From Pollutibacter sp044353505 (GTDB lineage: Bacteria; Bacteroidota; Bacteroidia; Chitinophagales; Chitinophagaceae): a stretch of 64,000 nt of DNA. The stretch is taken from assembly GCA_044353505.1 (NCBI GenBank), contig JBILBU010000005.1, forward strand, positions 14,698 through 78,697, read 5' to 3'. Shown here piece after piece: positions 1 to 9,700 of this stretch (position 1 is the first letter of the stretch; each line of letters starts with the position of its first letter). The notes beneath the pieces were generated by a model. It saw nothing but the letters and a program-made list of their open reading frames with translations, was not told where the DNA came from and did no database searches. The translations under genes were made by a program, and so were the position numbers.

Positions 1-1327
1 CATGCCCCCTATACAACTTAAGAGGTCCATCTAGCTTGAGTTCTAATACAGTAATGTATTTATCCTGAATACCTTCCGGAATATCTAGGTATATCAAGCC
101 GGGTACTGGACTCCAGGAGATCTTACCCACAACCTTATGTTTTATTTTCGTACCATTGCCCACTACAGTAATATCTTTTATAGCATTACTCAATCCCTTC
201 ACAAGAATTTGTCCAGATGTATGTCCTTGTAAGAAAAGGAAAAGTGAGGTTGAATCTTTTGAAATGGTTGATGGTCCGTAGAAATGCCCTTGGGGTATAC
301 CCGCTCTTGTACCAAAAATTGAAGATGCATGTTTCTTATTCCATTGTCCAAGTTCAGTTAATACTGTTCTCTGCTCCTCCGGAATAGTACCATCCTCACG
401 TGGTCCGATATCCAAAAGTAGATTTCCACCATGACTAACAGCATCAGCAAAAAGGGTAATGATTTCCATTGGTGTCTTCCAATTGGTATCTTTGTGTTGA
501 AAACCCCAGTTGTTATTGATGGTCATGCACAACTCCCACCAATTGTATTTGGGCCTGCTTACTGGGATATTCTGTTCTGGGGTATCATAATCCCCATAGC
601 CCATTAGTCTACCGTTAATAATTGCGTTTGGATTTCTTTGTAAAATTCCAGCACGAACTTTCTGGCTCTCCCACTCATCTGCAGAATGTTCCCAATCACC
701 ATCAAACCAAAAAAGATCTGGATTAAACTGATTCGAAACCTCAGTGATTTGAGATTGGAAAAAGTTTCTGAAACGATTCCACCTTGCAGGATCATTTTCA
801 ATTTTATAACGGGCACTATCCTTAAGGAAGGCAGGATAATCAGGGTGACTCCAATCTATTAAAGAAAAATAAGCCCCTGCCTTGATATTGGCTTTCCGGA
901 GCTCCGTGTAGAAAGGCGTTAAGAGATCGCGCTTGGCAGGAGTATGCTTAACCGTACTGTAATGTTTTTCTTTTGTATTCCACAACGCAACTCCATCATG
1001 GTGCTTGGTGGTAATGACAGCATATTGAGCTCCAGAAGATGCAATGAGGTCAACCCAGTCTTTGGGATCGTATTTTGAGGCAGTAAAACCCTTGAGCTGA
1101 TTCATATAAGACGGCCAAGTAACTTTTTTGTTATAAAAGCTCCAGCTTTCATCAATACCATCTACCGCATAAATTCCCCAGTGAATGAAAATTCCAAGTT
1201 TGGCATCTTCAAACCATTCCATTTTATTTCTGATGGAATCGGCATTTGTTTTTTGTTGGGCTTGGACTTGAACAGCAAGAACAAAAAAGAGTAGAATGAG
1301 TAAAAGTTTTCCTGGCTTAAAATACAT
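1..1327 (-). CDS. Alpha-L-fucosidase, GH29 (3' end beyond window)
   Basis: Hydrolyses terminal alpha-L-fucose from glycans, probably in the periplasm. The frame starts with ATG at 1327 and stays open to the left edge, giving 442 codons with no stop, so the C-terminus is missing. Residues 1-24 form a signal peptide ending VQAQ. The catalytic domain follows: an IHWG motif near residue 48, the GH29 hallmark KHHDGVALW at 108-116, and DLFWFDGDW around 204-212, whose Asp209 is the likely nucleophile by family analogy. The visible length nearly reaches the usual 450-500 residues, so only the end of the C-terminal beta-sandwich is probably lost. The gene is separated from mutS2 by about 100 bp, with no visible glycan-use partners (SusC/SusD) on this side. 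The family call is firm; the substrate is not known. Confidence 0.93.
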   Translation of the reverse strand, partial: MYFKPGKLLLILLFFVLAVQVQAQQKTNADSIRNKMEWFEDAKLGIFIHWGIYAVDGIDESWSFYNKKVTWPSYMNQLKGFTASKYDPKDWVDLIASSGAQYAVITTKHHDGVALWNTKEKHYSTVKHTPAKRDLLTPFYTELRKANIKAGAYFSLIDWSHPDYPAFLKDSARYKIENDPARWNRFRNFFQSQITEVSNQFNPDLFWFDGDWEHSADEWESQKVRAGILQRNPNAIINGRLMGYGDYDTPEQNIPVSRPKYNWWELCMTINNNWGFQHKDTNWKTPMEIITLFADAVSHGGNLLLDIGPREDGTIPEEQRTVLTELGQWNKKHASSIFGTRAGIPQGHFYGPSTISKDSTSLFLFLQGHTSGQILVKGLSNAIKDITVVGNGTKIKHKVVGKISWSPVPGLIYLDIPEGIQDKYITVLELKLDGPLKLYRGH

Positions 1328-1431
1328 GTTGTCTAGTTTAAAACGTTGATTAAATATAAAGCGATACAAACTTAATTAATTATTAAAAGCAATAACGTCT
1401 CTAATCATCAAAGATCCGTAAAACATAGAAC

Positions 1432-3552
1432 TTATGAATTAGACTCAATTTCGCGCTCTATCACTGTTGTGAGATCTGAAAAATTTACTTGAAGGGGCAT
1501 AGCGCCATAGTTGACAACAGCCTTCTTTCCTCTGATTTCTGAAAGTACACCTACCTTATTGTTTTGTTTCATCAAAACAAAATCACCAGGAATTGGAACT
1601 TTTATAGATTCAACATACTTGCTATCAAGTTTTTTCTTTTGCTTTTCTTTTACCTGCTTTTCTTTTTGGTTGAACAACAAGGCTTGCATGTGCTTGAACA
1701 ATTCTTTCTTATCAAGATCTGATTCGGCTTTTCTCCAATCAAAAACAATCTGCTTAAGCCTGCGCTCCATATCCTTTAAATAGGTCAACTTATCCTGTGA
1801 AATCAGATTTTGATGCTTCAGCAGTTCAACCTGCTGAGTATGCTTTTCCTTTTCAAGTTGTTGGTTTAGGTTCTTCTTAAGCACCTCATTTTCTTTAACC
1901 AACTTGTGAAGGTCTTTCTCCTTCTGCTCTATTTTTCTGAGGTCTTGCTCCGTTCTGTTAAGCAGTTTATCCAACGTAAAATGACTTTCGTCAACTAACT
2001 CCCTTGCCCTATCAATGAGCTCCTTTGACAGGCCAATTCGCTCAGCGATAGAAAAAGTATAGGAGCTACCGGGCTTACCGACATTGAGTTTGTACATGGG
2101 CAAAAGATTCTTTTCATCAAAGGCCATCGCACCATTAACAATACCCGTCGTTTTACTTGCCATAACCTTAAGATTGAGGTAATGGGTTGTTACAATACCA
2201 TAGGCATGTCGTTTAATTAACTGTTCCAAAAACACCTCTGCAAAAGCACCACCTAGGCTGGGATCACTACCACTGCCAAGCTCATCAATAAAAATAAGGG
2301 TGCGGCCATTTGCATCTTCCATAAAATGCTTCATGTTCTTCAGGTGTGCACTGTATGTACTCAACTCAAATTCTATACTTTGGGTATCCCCAATATGGAT
2401 CATGAGTTGCTTGAAAATTCCAAAGGTTGAATCAGGATGTGCTGGAACCATAAGTCCAGACTGAACCATCATCTGAAGTAGCCCAGTAGTTTTTAGACAA
2501 ACTGTTTTGCCACCAGCATTTGGTCCTGAGATCAACAAAATCCTATTCTTTTCATCAAGGGTAAGGTCTAGCGGAATAACCTGTTTGCCATTTTTCTTAT
2601 TATACAAGAGCAATAAGGGATGGTAGGCCCTAATCAGATGAATTCCGGAGGCGTCTAGTACATTAGGCATATGTGCATCCATCAATTGGGCCAATTTGGC
2701 CTTAGCCCGTATAAAGTCATACTCTCCCAGGATGTCCATGTATTGTTTGAGGAGCGGACTATGGGAAGACAACCGCGCTGTGAGATCTCTTAAAATCCTA
2801 TACTCCTCGTCATGCTCATCATTTTCCAAAGAAAAGATATCGTTGTTGATTTCAATGGTTTCTTCTGGCTCAATGAATGAAGTTCTGCGCGTATCACTTT
2901 CGCCATGCAGAATGCCTTTCACAATGCGTTTATGTTCTGCGTATATCGCCAGCACCCTTCTGCCGTTCAAAAAGGATTCTTCAATATCCGCGATATATCC
3001 GGCCTTGTTCATTTTACCAAGTATTCTATCGAAAGATTTGCGCTGTTCAGCTCTTTTGCGGTATAGCGCCATTCTAATTCTGGCAAGCTCTACAGAGGCA
3101 TTGTCTACCACCTTGCCATCTGCACCAATAATGCGGTTAATTTCGTCAGGAATAGACTTCTCAACATAGGTTTGTGAGATCACCTGGTGCAATGAAGAGT
3201 AAGTTGAAGAACGTTCATCATCAAACCACCGAAAAATTCCTTGGATATTTTCAACCAGATCTCTGAACAACATGAAAATATCGCCAGACAACACTGCTCC
3301 TGAAATAGACAGGAGCTTAAGTTCTCTAGAAAGGTTAAACACCTTTTCGTGCTGGAATGATTGTCCGGATGAAAGCAGCAAAAAATACTGATAAGATTGG
3401 CGAAGTTCCAGGTCTATAAATTGTTTGCGGGTATGAATCCTCAACTCTTCAGCGCGCAGTTTTCCATACAGGGTTCTGGTTTGCTCTTCGAGCAAAGCCC
3501 TTATTTTATCAAATTCGAGTTGGACTCCTGCGGATTCGGGATATAACCTCAT
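1432..3552 (-). CDS. mutS2: MutS2-family DNA-binding ATPase lacking the Smr domain
   Basis: MutS2 proteins bind branched DNA or, in some bacteria, collided ribosomes, using a MutS-type ABC ATPase. The 706-residue protein has the core and clamp region (about 1-320), Walker A GPNAGGKT at 343-350, Walker B LIFIDELGSGSDP near 419-431, then a long charged coiled coil (about 510-640). It ends soon after a small beta-rich segment (GDFVLMKQNNKVGVL). Well-studied MutS2 proteins are 760-800 residues and carry a C-terminal Smr nuclease domain; none is present here, and the TAA stop at 1432-1434 is followed by intergenic DNA, not a continued frame. It lacks the N-terminal mismatch-recognition domain of MutS1. 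ATG at 3552 sits about 27 bp below a TACTTTTG box on the minus strand. Confidence 0.9.
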   Translation of the reverse strand: MRLYPESAGVQLEFDKIRALLEEQTRTLYGKLRAEELRIHTRKQFIDLELRQSYQYFLLLSSGQSFQHEKVFNLSRELKLLSISGAVLSGDIFMLFRDLVENIQGIFRWFDDERSSTYSSLHQVISQTYVEKSIPDEINRIIGADGKVVDNASVELARIRMALYRKRAEQRKSFDRILGKMNKAGYIADIEESFLNGRRVLAIYAEHKRIVKGILHGESDTRRTSFIEPEETIEINNDIFSLENDEHDEEYRILRDLTARLSSHSPLLKQYMDILGEYDFIRAKAKLAQLMDAHMPNVLDASGIHLIRAYHPLLLLYNKKNGKQVIPLDLTLDEKNRILLISGPNAGGKTVCLKTTGLLQMMVQSGLMVPAHPDSTFGIFKQLMIHIGDTQSIEFELSTYSAHLKNMKHFMEDANGRTLIFIDELGSGSDPSLGGAFAEVFLEQLIKRHAYGIVTTHYLNLKVMASKTTGIVNGAMAFDEKNLLPMYKLNVGKPGSSYTFSIAERIGLSKELIDRARELVDESHFTLDKLLNRTEQDLRKIEQKEKDLHKLVKENEVLKKNLNQQLEKEKHTQQVELLKHQNLISQDKLTYLKDMERRLKQIVFDWRKAESDLDKKELFKHMQALLFNQKEKQVKEKQKKKLDSKYVESIKVPIPGDFVLMKQNNKVGVLSEIRGKKAVVNYGAMPLQVNFSDLTTVIEREIESNS

Positions 3553-3578
3553 GTTAAACCAATGCTAAAAACTTAATA

Positions 3579-3586
3579 CAAAAGTA
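3579..3586 (-). promoter_or_regulatory. Candidate -7 promoter box for mutS2
   Basis: On the minus strand this reads TACTTTTG, an exact match to the Bacteroidota TAnnTTTG -7 element, 27 bp before the mutS2 ATG. No clear TTTG -33 box lies at the right distance. Confidence 0.35.
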
Positions 3587-3657
3587 AGTTTAAAAACCTT
3601 CTTCACCCTATTTCGAATTAACTTAGGGGACTAAATAATAGATATAAACGATCTTTT

Positions 3658-4308
3658 ATGAAAATATGCTTTCAGTTCTTCATGATCATTTCGATAGGCA
3701 TCTCTGCTTGTGCTCAACAAAGTCCAAAAAAAGATGTTGGTATTGGTAAACAGACAAATAAAAAAACGATGGCTACAGAAACAATTACACTCGGTTCCGG
3801 ATGCTTTTGGTGCACAGAGGCAATATTTCAGCAAGTAAACGGTGTCATAAAAGTAACCAGTGGTTATAGCGGCGGCCATGTTGTGAATCCAACGTACGAC
3901 CAGATCTGTGAGAAAAATACAGGACATGCAGAGGTTTGTCAGCTCAATTATGATCCTGCTGTTGTTACGATTGATGAAATCCTAGAAGTTTTTTGGCAAA
4001 CACATGACCCTACCACAGTTGATCGTCAGGGAAACGATGTTGGTCCACAATACAGAAGTGTGGTCTTCTATCACAACGAATTACAAAAAGAAAGGGCTGA
4101 ATTTTTAAAGCAAGAACTCAACAAAAGTGGAGCATTTGATGGGCCCATAGTTACAACAATTGAACCTTTCACAAACTATTATATTGCTGAAAATTATCAT
4201 CAGGATTACTATAATCGGAACGGCAATCAGCCTTATTGTTATTTTGTAATTAGACCCAAGATGGAAAAATTTGAGAAGGCATTTAAAAACAAAATGAAAG
4301 CAAATTAA
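3658..4308 (+). CDS. msrA: Peptide-methionine (S)-S-oxide reductase MsrA, lipoprotein form
   Basis: Reduces the S epimer of methionine sulfoxide in oxidised proteins. The catalytic motif GCFWC is at 48-52, with Cys49 the nucleophile; the rest of the MsrA fold follows (GYSGGHVVNPTYDQ, QYRSVVFY, HQDYYNRN). The N-terminus has a charged start, a hydrophobic run and a lipobox ISAC with Cys18, so the protein is predicted to be lipid-anchored outside the cytoplasm. A second possible start, Met38 (MATETITL), lies immediately before the enzyme domain and would give a cytoplasmic form. The gene is followed after 15 bp by an M1 peptidase, probably co-transcribed. No MsrB is adjacent. Confidence 0.95.
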   Translation: MKICFQFFMIISIGISACAQQSPKKDVGIGKQTNKKTMATETITLGSGCFWCTEAIFQQVNGVIKVTSGYSGGHVVNPTYDQICEKNTGHAEVCQLNYDPAVVTIDEILEVFWQTHDPTTVDRQGNDVGPQYRSVVFYHNELQKERAEFLKQELNKSGAFDGPIVTTIEPFTNYYIAENYHQDYYNRNGNQPYCYFVIRPKMEKFEKAFKNKMKAN

Positions 4309-4323
4309 AAGGATGGATCCCAG

Positions 4324-5988
4324 ATGAAGAAGGTCGATTTGATTATATTGTTTGCCTTTGCGTTTACATTCTTTTGTCACAATGCACATGCTCAGCTCAC
4401 CCAGCAGAGCATAAAATATGCTAAGGCAGATACGCTCAGAGGATCACTATCTAAAGAAAGAACCTGGTGGAATGTCTTACACTATACTATTGCAGTAGAA
4501 CCCAACTTTGAGCAAAAAACAATCAAAGGAAAAGTTGACATGCGGTTTGCAGTTCTAGAAAACGGAACAACCATGCAAATTGATCTTCAGGAGCCAATGA
4601 AGATCACCAAGGTGGCGCTTGGAGATGTTCCGTTAACATACACTCGGGATGGCAATGCTTTTTTTATATCCTTTGATAAAGCCTTGCAAAAAAACAATAC
4701 CGCTACCCTTTCCATTTATTATGAAGGCAAAGTTAAACAAGCTATTCAGCCACCTTGGGATGGCGGTTGGATATTTTCAAAAGACAAATTGGGAAGACCC
4801 TGGATGAGTGTAGCTTGTCAGGGCTTAGGTGCTAGTGTTTGGTATCCCTGCAAAGACCACCAAAGTGATGAACCAGACCAAGGTGCAACAATAACAATTA
4901 GCGTACCTGATTCATTGGTGGCAGTTGCAAATGGAAAACTTATTCAGGAACAAATAACGAAACCAGGTATTAAATCTTATACATGGAATGTCGTCAACCC
5001 CATCAACAATTACAACATTGTACCCTACATTGGGAAGTACATAGAAATCCGAGAGACTTATAAGGGTGATAAAGGAAATCTTGATTGCAACTATTGGGTG
5101 ATTGACTACAATCTTGAAAAAGCAAAAAAACAGTTTACACAAGTTGCCGATATGTTTAAGGCATTTGAACACTGGTTTGGCCCATACCCTTTTTATGAAG
5201 ATGGTTATAAACTGGTGGAATCACCACATATAGGCATGGAGCACCAGAGTGCAATAGCCTATGGCAATGGCTTTAAAAATGGATATCTCGGAAGGGACTT
5301 ATCGGGTTCGGGTTGGGGGAAAAAATGGGATTTTATCATCATTCATGAAAGCGGACATGAATGGTTTGGAAACAACATCACCACAAATGATATTGCTGAT
5401 ATGTGGGTACATGAAGGGTTTACCAATTATTCAGAAGTATTATTTACTGACTATTACTATGGGAAATCAGCGGGTGATGCCTATGTGCAGGGCCTTAGAA
5501 AAAATATAAAAAATGAATCAACAATCATTGGCAAATATGGGGTTAATGAAGAAGGATCTGGTGACATGTATTTCAAGGGTGCAAACCTGATTCACTACAT
5601 CAGACAACTTATGAATGATGATGATAAATTCAGAAAGGCCTTAACCCTGATGAATAAAACGTTTTATCACAAAACAACTACCTCAACTGAAGTAGAGCTT
5701 TTCTGGACTATCCAAACTGGAATGGATCTAACTGCGCTGTTTGAACAATATTTAAGAACTACCCAAATACCTACATTTGAAGTAAAGAGAAGCAGAACCA
5801 GCGGTAGAATCATGTACCGTTGGAAGGATTGCATTCCCTCCTACAACTTACCCGTTGGTGTTTTTATTGATGGCAAAAAATCATTAATAAAACCAAGGGT
5901 TGATTGGCAGACGATAAAAGAAACAAGTGACGCAAACAACATAAAGCCGGATCCTAATTTTTATGTTGGATTTTCAGGAAGCTTATAA
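4324..5988 (+). CDS. M1-family zinc aminopeptidase, secreted
   Basis: A gluzincin metallopeptidase that removes N-terminal residues from peptides. The signal peptide is about residues 1-23 (ends NAHA). The zinc site is fully present: HESGH at 341-345 with catalytic Glu342, and the third ligand Glu364 in WVHEGFTNY, at the correct M1 spacing. The exopeptidase motif usually written GAMEN appears as GMEHQ at 304-308, a variant that keeps the key Glu306. At 554 residues it is the short M1 form without the large C-terminal helical domain of PepN. It probably works in the periplasm beside the upstream lipoprotein MsrA. The exact peptide specificity cannot be read from the sequence. Confidence 0.93.
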   Translation: MKKVDLIILFAFAFTFFCHNAHAQLTQQSIKYAKADTLRGSLSKERTWWNVLHYTIAVEPNFEQKTIKGKVDMRFAVLENGTTMQIDLQEPMKITKVALGDVPLTYTRDGNAFFISFDKALQKNNTATLSIYYEGKVKQAIQPPWDGGWIFSKDKLGRPWMSVACQGLGASVWYPCKDHQSDEPDQGATITISVPDSLVAVANGKLIQEQITKPGIKSYTWNVVNPINNYNIVPYIGKYIEIRETYKGDKGNLDCNYWVIDYNLEKAKKQFTQVADMFKAFEHWFGPYPFYEDGYKLVESPHIGMEHQSAIAYGNGFKNGYLGRDLSGSGWGKKWDFIIIHESGHEWFGNNITTNDIADMWVHEGFTNYSEVLFTDYYYGKSAGDAYVQGLRKNIKNESTIIGKYGVNEEGSGDMYFKGANLIHYIRQLMNDDDKFRKALTLMNKTFYHKTTTSTEVELFWTIQTGMDLTALFEQYLRTTQIPTFEVKRSRTSGRIMYRWKDCIPSYNLPVGVFIDGKKSLIKPRVDWQTIKETSDANNIKPDPNFYVGFSGSL

Positions 5989-6007
5989 TCCAATACGTTT
6001 AGTAAAA

Positions 6008-6661
6008 CTAATTACTTACCCTACCTGCCTTTGTAAAGCGCCTATTCCAATACAGCTCATTTAAGTCACTAATCACTACACCAGCTGAAGTGGAAGCATG
6101 AACAAACTTGTTATTTGACAAGTACAACCCAACATGGGAGATACCTCTTCCGCTATTAAAAAAAACGAAATCGCCTTCCCTTAGTTCTGATTTAGAAATT
6201 TCCATACAATGGTTTGCCTGTTCTCTGGATGTGCGTGGAAGTTTTAGTCCATATGCCTCTGAAGCCAACACCTGCATAAAAGCAGAGCAATCAATACCAG
6301 ACATAGCAGCTCCACCAATGCGGTAAGGAACACCCCACCATTGGTTTATGTACTCAATTAGTTTTCTGTTGTTTATTCTCTCTACTTCTACATCCATCAA
6401 CACTGCATATTTGAAAATGACTGGAGGAATATGTTCAATGACTTGTAAGCCGGACAAATAGATGTCCTTAGACAGATCCTCTATCAGCAATACACCTTTA
6501 TCAGAAGTTGCTTTGGGTGAAGCTGATGGGGTTAGCGAAACTGTAATATTATCAAAAAATGGAGTATTGTTATTAGCGGCAGGTTTTGAAACGGCAGGCT
6601 TGAAAAGGGCACAGGAAGCCATCAGGCATATTGCATAAAAACAACATAACCACTTGGCCAT
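6008..6661 (-). CDS. NlpC/P60 peptidoglycan endopeptidase lipoprotein
   Basis: A cell-wall cysteine peptidase, likely cleaving the D-Glu/diamino-acid bond in stem peptides. I chose ATG at 6661 because it gives a short lipoprotein signal (MAKWLCCFYAICLMASC, lipid Cys17) and leaves 105 bp before the divergent dnaE; an earlier in-frame ATG at 6727 would add 22 residues and leave only 39 bp. The NlpC/P60 domain spans about 95-217 with the triad visible: Cys125 in GIDCSAF, His176 in ISHVGLYL, His188 in KFVHAST. A poorly conserved linker of about 75 residues joins the lipid anchor to the domain. The family call is firm; the start is less certain. Confidence 0.9.
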   Translation of the reverse strand: MAKWLCCFYAICLMASCALFKPAVSKPAANNNTPFFDNITVSLTPSASPKATSDKGVLLIEDLSKDIYLSGLQVIEHIPPVIFKYAVLMDVEVERINNRKLIEYINQWWGVPYRIGGAAMSGIDCSAFMQVLASEAYGLKLPRTSREQANHCMEISKSELREGDFVFFNSGRGISHVGLYLSNNKFVHASTSAGVVISDLNELYWNRRFTKAGRVSN

Positions 6662-6766
6662 CAGTACTATTTTCAACCGTAAAATCATGCCTATTGTTGT
6701 GGAAAACACCTTTGTTTTGTTTGTCAATTATTTACGAAATTTGATGCTTTACTGTTCAATCCTTTC

Positions 6767-9700
6767 ATGTCTACATTTTCCCACCTTCATGTTCATACGC
6801 AGTATTCTCTTCTTGATGGAGCGGCCAGTATTGGTGCACTCTACAAGAAAGCCGTTGAAGACAAGATGCCAGGATTGGCCATCTCCGATCATGGGAACAT
6901 GTTTGGAGCATTCCAATTTGTTGCAGAAGCCTACAAACACAGGATTGATCCGAACGACAAAAATAGTCCTTTAAAAGTAAAACCAATAGTGGGCTGTGAA
7001 TTTTACATCACAGAAAATCGCCATAGAAAGACTTTTTCAAAAGAAGAAAAGGATCCGCGACACCATCAGATTTTATTGGCCAAAAATGACATCGGGTATA
7101 GAAACCTTGTAAAACTGACCTCCCTAGGCTATATAGAGGGCTTATACAGCAAGTATCCACGCATTGACAAGGAATTGATCCATAAATATCATGAGGGGCT
7201 TATTGCCACTACCTGTTGCTTGGGGGCCTTGGTGCCACAAACCATCATGAAAAAGGGTGAAGCGGATGGTGAAAATGAATTCAAATGGTGGCTAAATATT
7301 TTTCAGGAAGACTACTATGTTGAACTTCAGCGTCACGGCATGGAAGATCAGGAGAAAGTCAACAAAGTCTTGCTCAAATTTGCCAAGAAGTATAACGTAA
7401 AAGTAATTGCATCCAATGATTCGCACTATGTAGATCAGAAAGACTTTAACGCACACGACATATTACTTTGTATCAATACCGGAGAGAAAGTAGCTACACC
7501 AGCTGCTAGAGAGTTTGCAGATGATGATGTAAGCCTAAGAAATAAAAGATTTGCCTTCCCCAATGATCAATTTTATTTCAAGACCACTGCAGAAATGTCA
7601 TCTATTTTTACAGATCTTGAAGAGGCGATCGACAACACCAATGAGATTGTTGACAAAGTTGAATTATTGGATCTTAAAAGAGATATCCTCCTACCCCATT
7701 TTGTTGTTCCTAAAAACTTTTCATCACAGGATGAATACCTCGAGCACATTACCCGTGAGGGAGCCAGCAAGAGGTATGATGTAATGACCGCTGAAATTGA
7801 GGAGCGAATTGCATTTGAACTGTTTACCATCAGAACAATGGGATTTGCAGGATACTTTCTGATTGTCTCTGACTTCATCAAAGCTGGCCGGGATATTGGT
7901 GTGTTTATAGGTCCGGGACGGGGTTCAGCCGCAGGCAGTGTGGTTGCTTTTTGCATTGGCATCACCAACATCGATCCAATAAAATACAAACTCCTATTTG
8001 AAAGATTTTTGAATCCCGATAGGAAGTCAATGCCCGATATTGACACAGACTTTGATGATGAGGGCAGACAAAAGGTGATTGATTATGTAGTAAATAAATA
8101 TGGCAAAAACCAGGTTGCCCAAATCATTACCTACGGCACGATGGCTGCCAAAATGAGCATCAAGGATGTGGCAAGAACGATGGACCTGCCATTGGTTGAG
8201 TCTAATATACTTGCAAAGATGGTTCCAGAAAGACCAGGAACATCACTCAAAAGACTGCTGCATGCCCCACTGAGTGGAGAAAAAAGTTTGATTGAGAAAG
8301 AGAATTTGAACTCAGAAGAAATTGAGAATGCCAAAAAGCTGAGGGATATATATGCTGGTACTGATATCAGAAGTCAAGTCCTTCACGAAGCAGAAATACT
8401 CGAAGGTTCTGTAAGGAATACCGGTATACATGCAGCAGGAATCATCATTGCCCCACAAGACCTCACTGATCTTCTGCCTGTATGCATTTCAAAAGATTCT
8501 CCGATGTGGGTGACTCAGATTGAGGGAAGTGTCATTGAAGAGGCAGGCGTAATCAAGATGGACTTTCTTGGACTCAAAACACTGAATGTACTCAAGACAT
8601 CCTTGCAGCTCATCAAAATGAACTACGGGATTGAAATTGACATTGATAAGATTCCTCTTGACGATGAAAAGACATTTAAGCTTTATCAAAAGGGAGAAAC
8701 CATAGCAACATTCCAGTTTGAAAGTGCGGGTATGCAAAAGTACCTGCGAGACCTCAAGCCTGATAAATTCGAAGACCTGATTGCCATGAATGCCTTGTAC
8801 AGGCCAGGCCCTCTTGAATATATACCCAACTTCATCAATAGAAAACACGGCAGGGAAGCAATCTCTTATGACTTAGAGGAGATGGAGGAGTACCTCCAGG
8901 AAACCTATGGAATTACAGTGTATCAAGAACAGGTGATGCTGTTGGCACAAAAGTTAGGCGATTTCAGCAAGGGCGATGCAGATGTTTTGAGAAAGGCAAT
9001 GGGAAAGAAACAAAAATCTGTCCTTGATAAAATGAAAGGCCAATTTATCACAGGCGCCACAAAAAAGGGGTTTGCTGAAGATAAATTGCAGAAAATATGG
9101 ACAGACTGGGAAGCGTTTGCACAATATGCATTCAACAAATCACACAGTACCTGCTATGCTTTCATTGCCTACCAAACCGCTTATTTAAAATCGCACTACC
9201 CTTCTGAATTTATGGCAGCGGTACTGAACCATGCCGGATCAATTGAAAAGATCACCTTTTTTATGGAGGAGTGCAAGCGAATGGGATTGAGTGTATTGGG
9301 ACCAGACATCAATGAATCACTGCAAAGTTTTGCCGTAAATAAAAAAGGTGAAATACGTATTGGATTAGGGGGACTCAAGGGGGTGGGCGAAGCAGCAGTT
9401 GATTCAATCATTGAAGAGAGAGGGAAAAATGGGTTTTATACATCAATTTTTGATCTGGTAAAACGCGTAAATCAACGCACAGTGAATAAAAAATCGCTGG
9501 AAAGCCTGGCCATGTCTGGAACATTCGACTGCTTTCCTGAATTTCACCGAGCACAATACTTTCATCAACCAGATGGAGATACTTCAAATGGATTGGAAAA
9601 GATTATCCGTTTTGGAAATATTTGGCAAAATCAGTCAGGCTCAAATCAAAATACACTGTTTGGAGACCTATCCATGGTGCAAGAAATTCCCCCACCAAAA

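Noticed and set aside
2696..3169. 157-residue open frame antisense to mutS2
   Set aside because: Shadow frame of a recognised gene, rich in Ser and Leu, with no start context.
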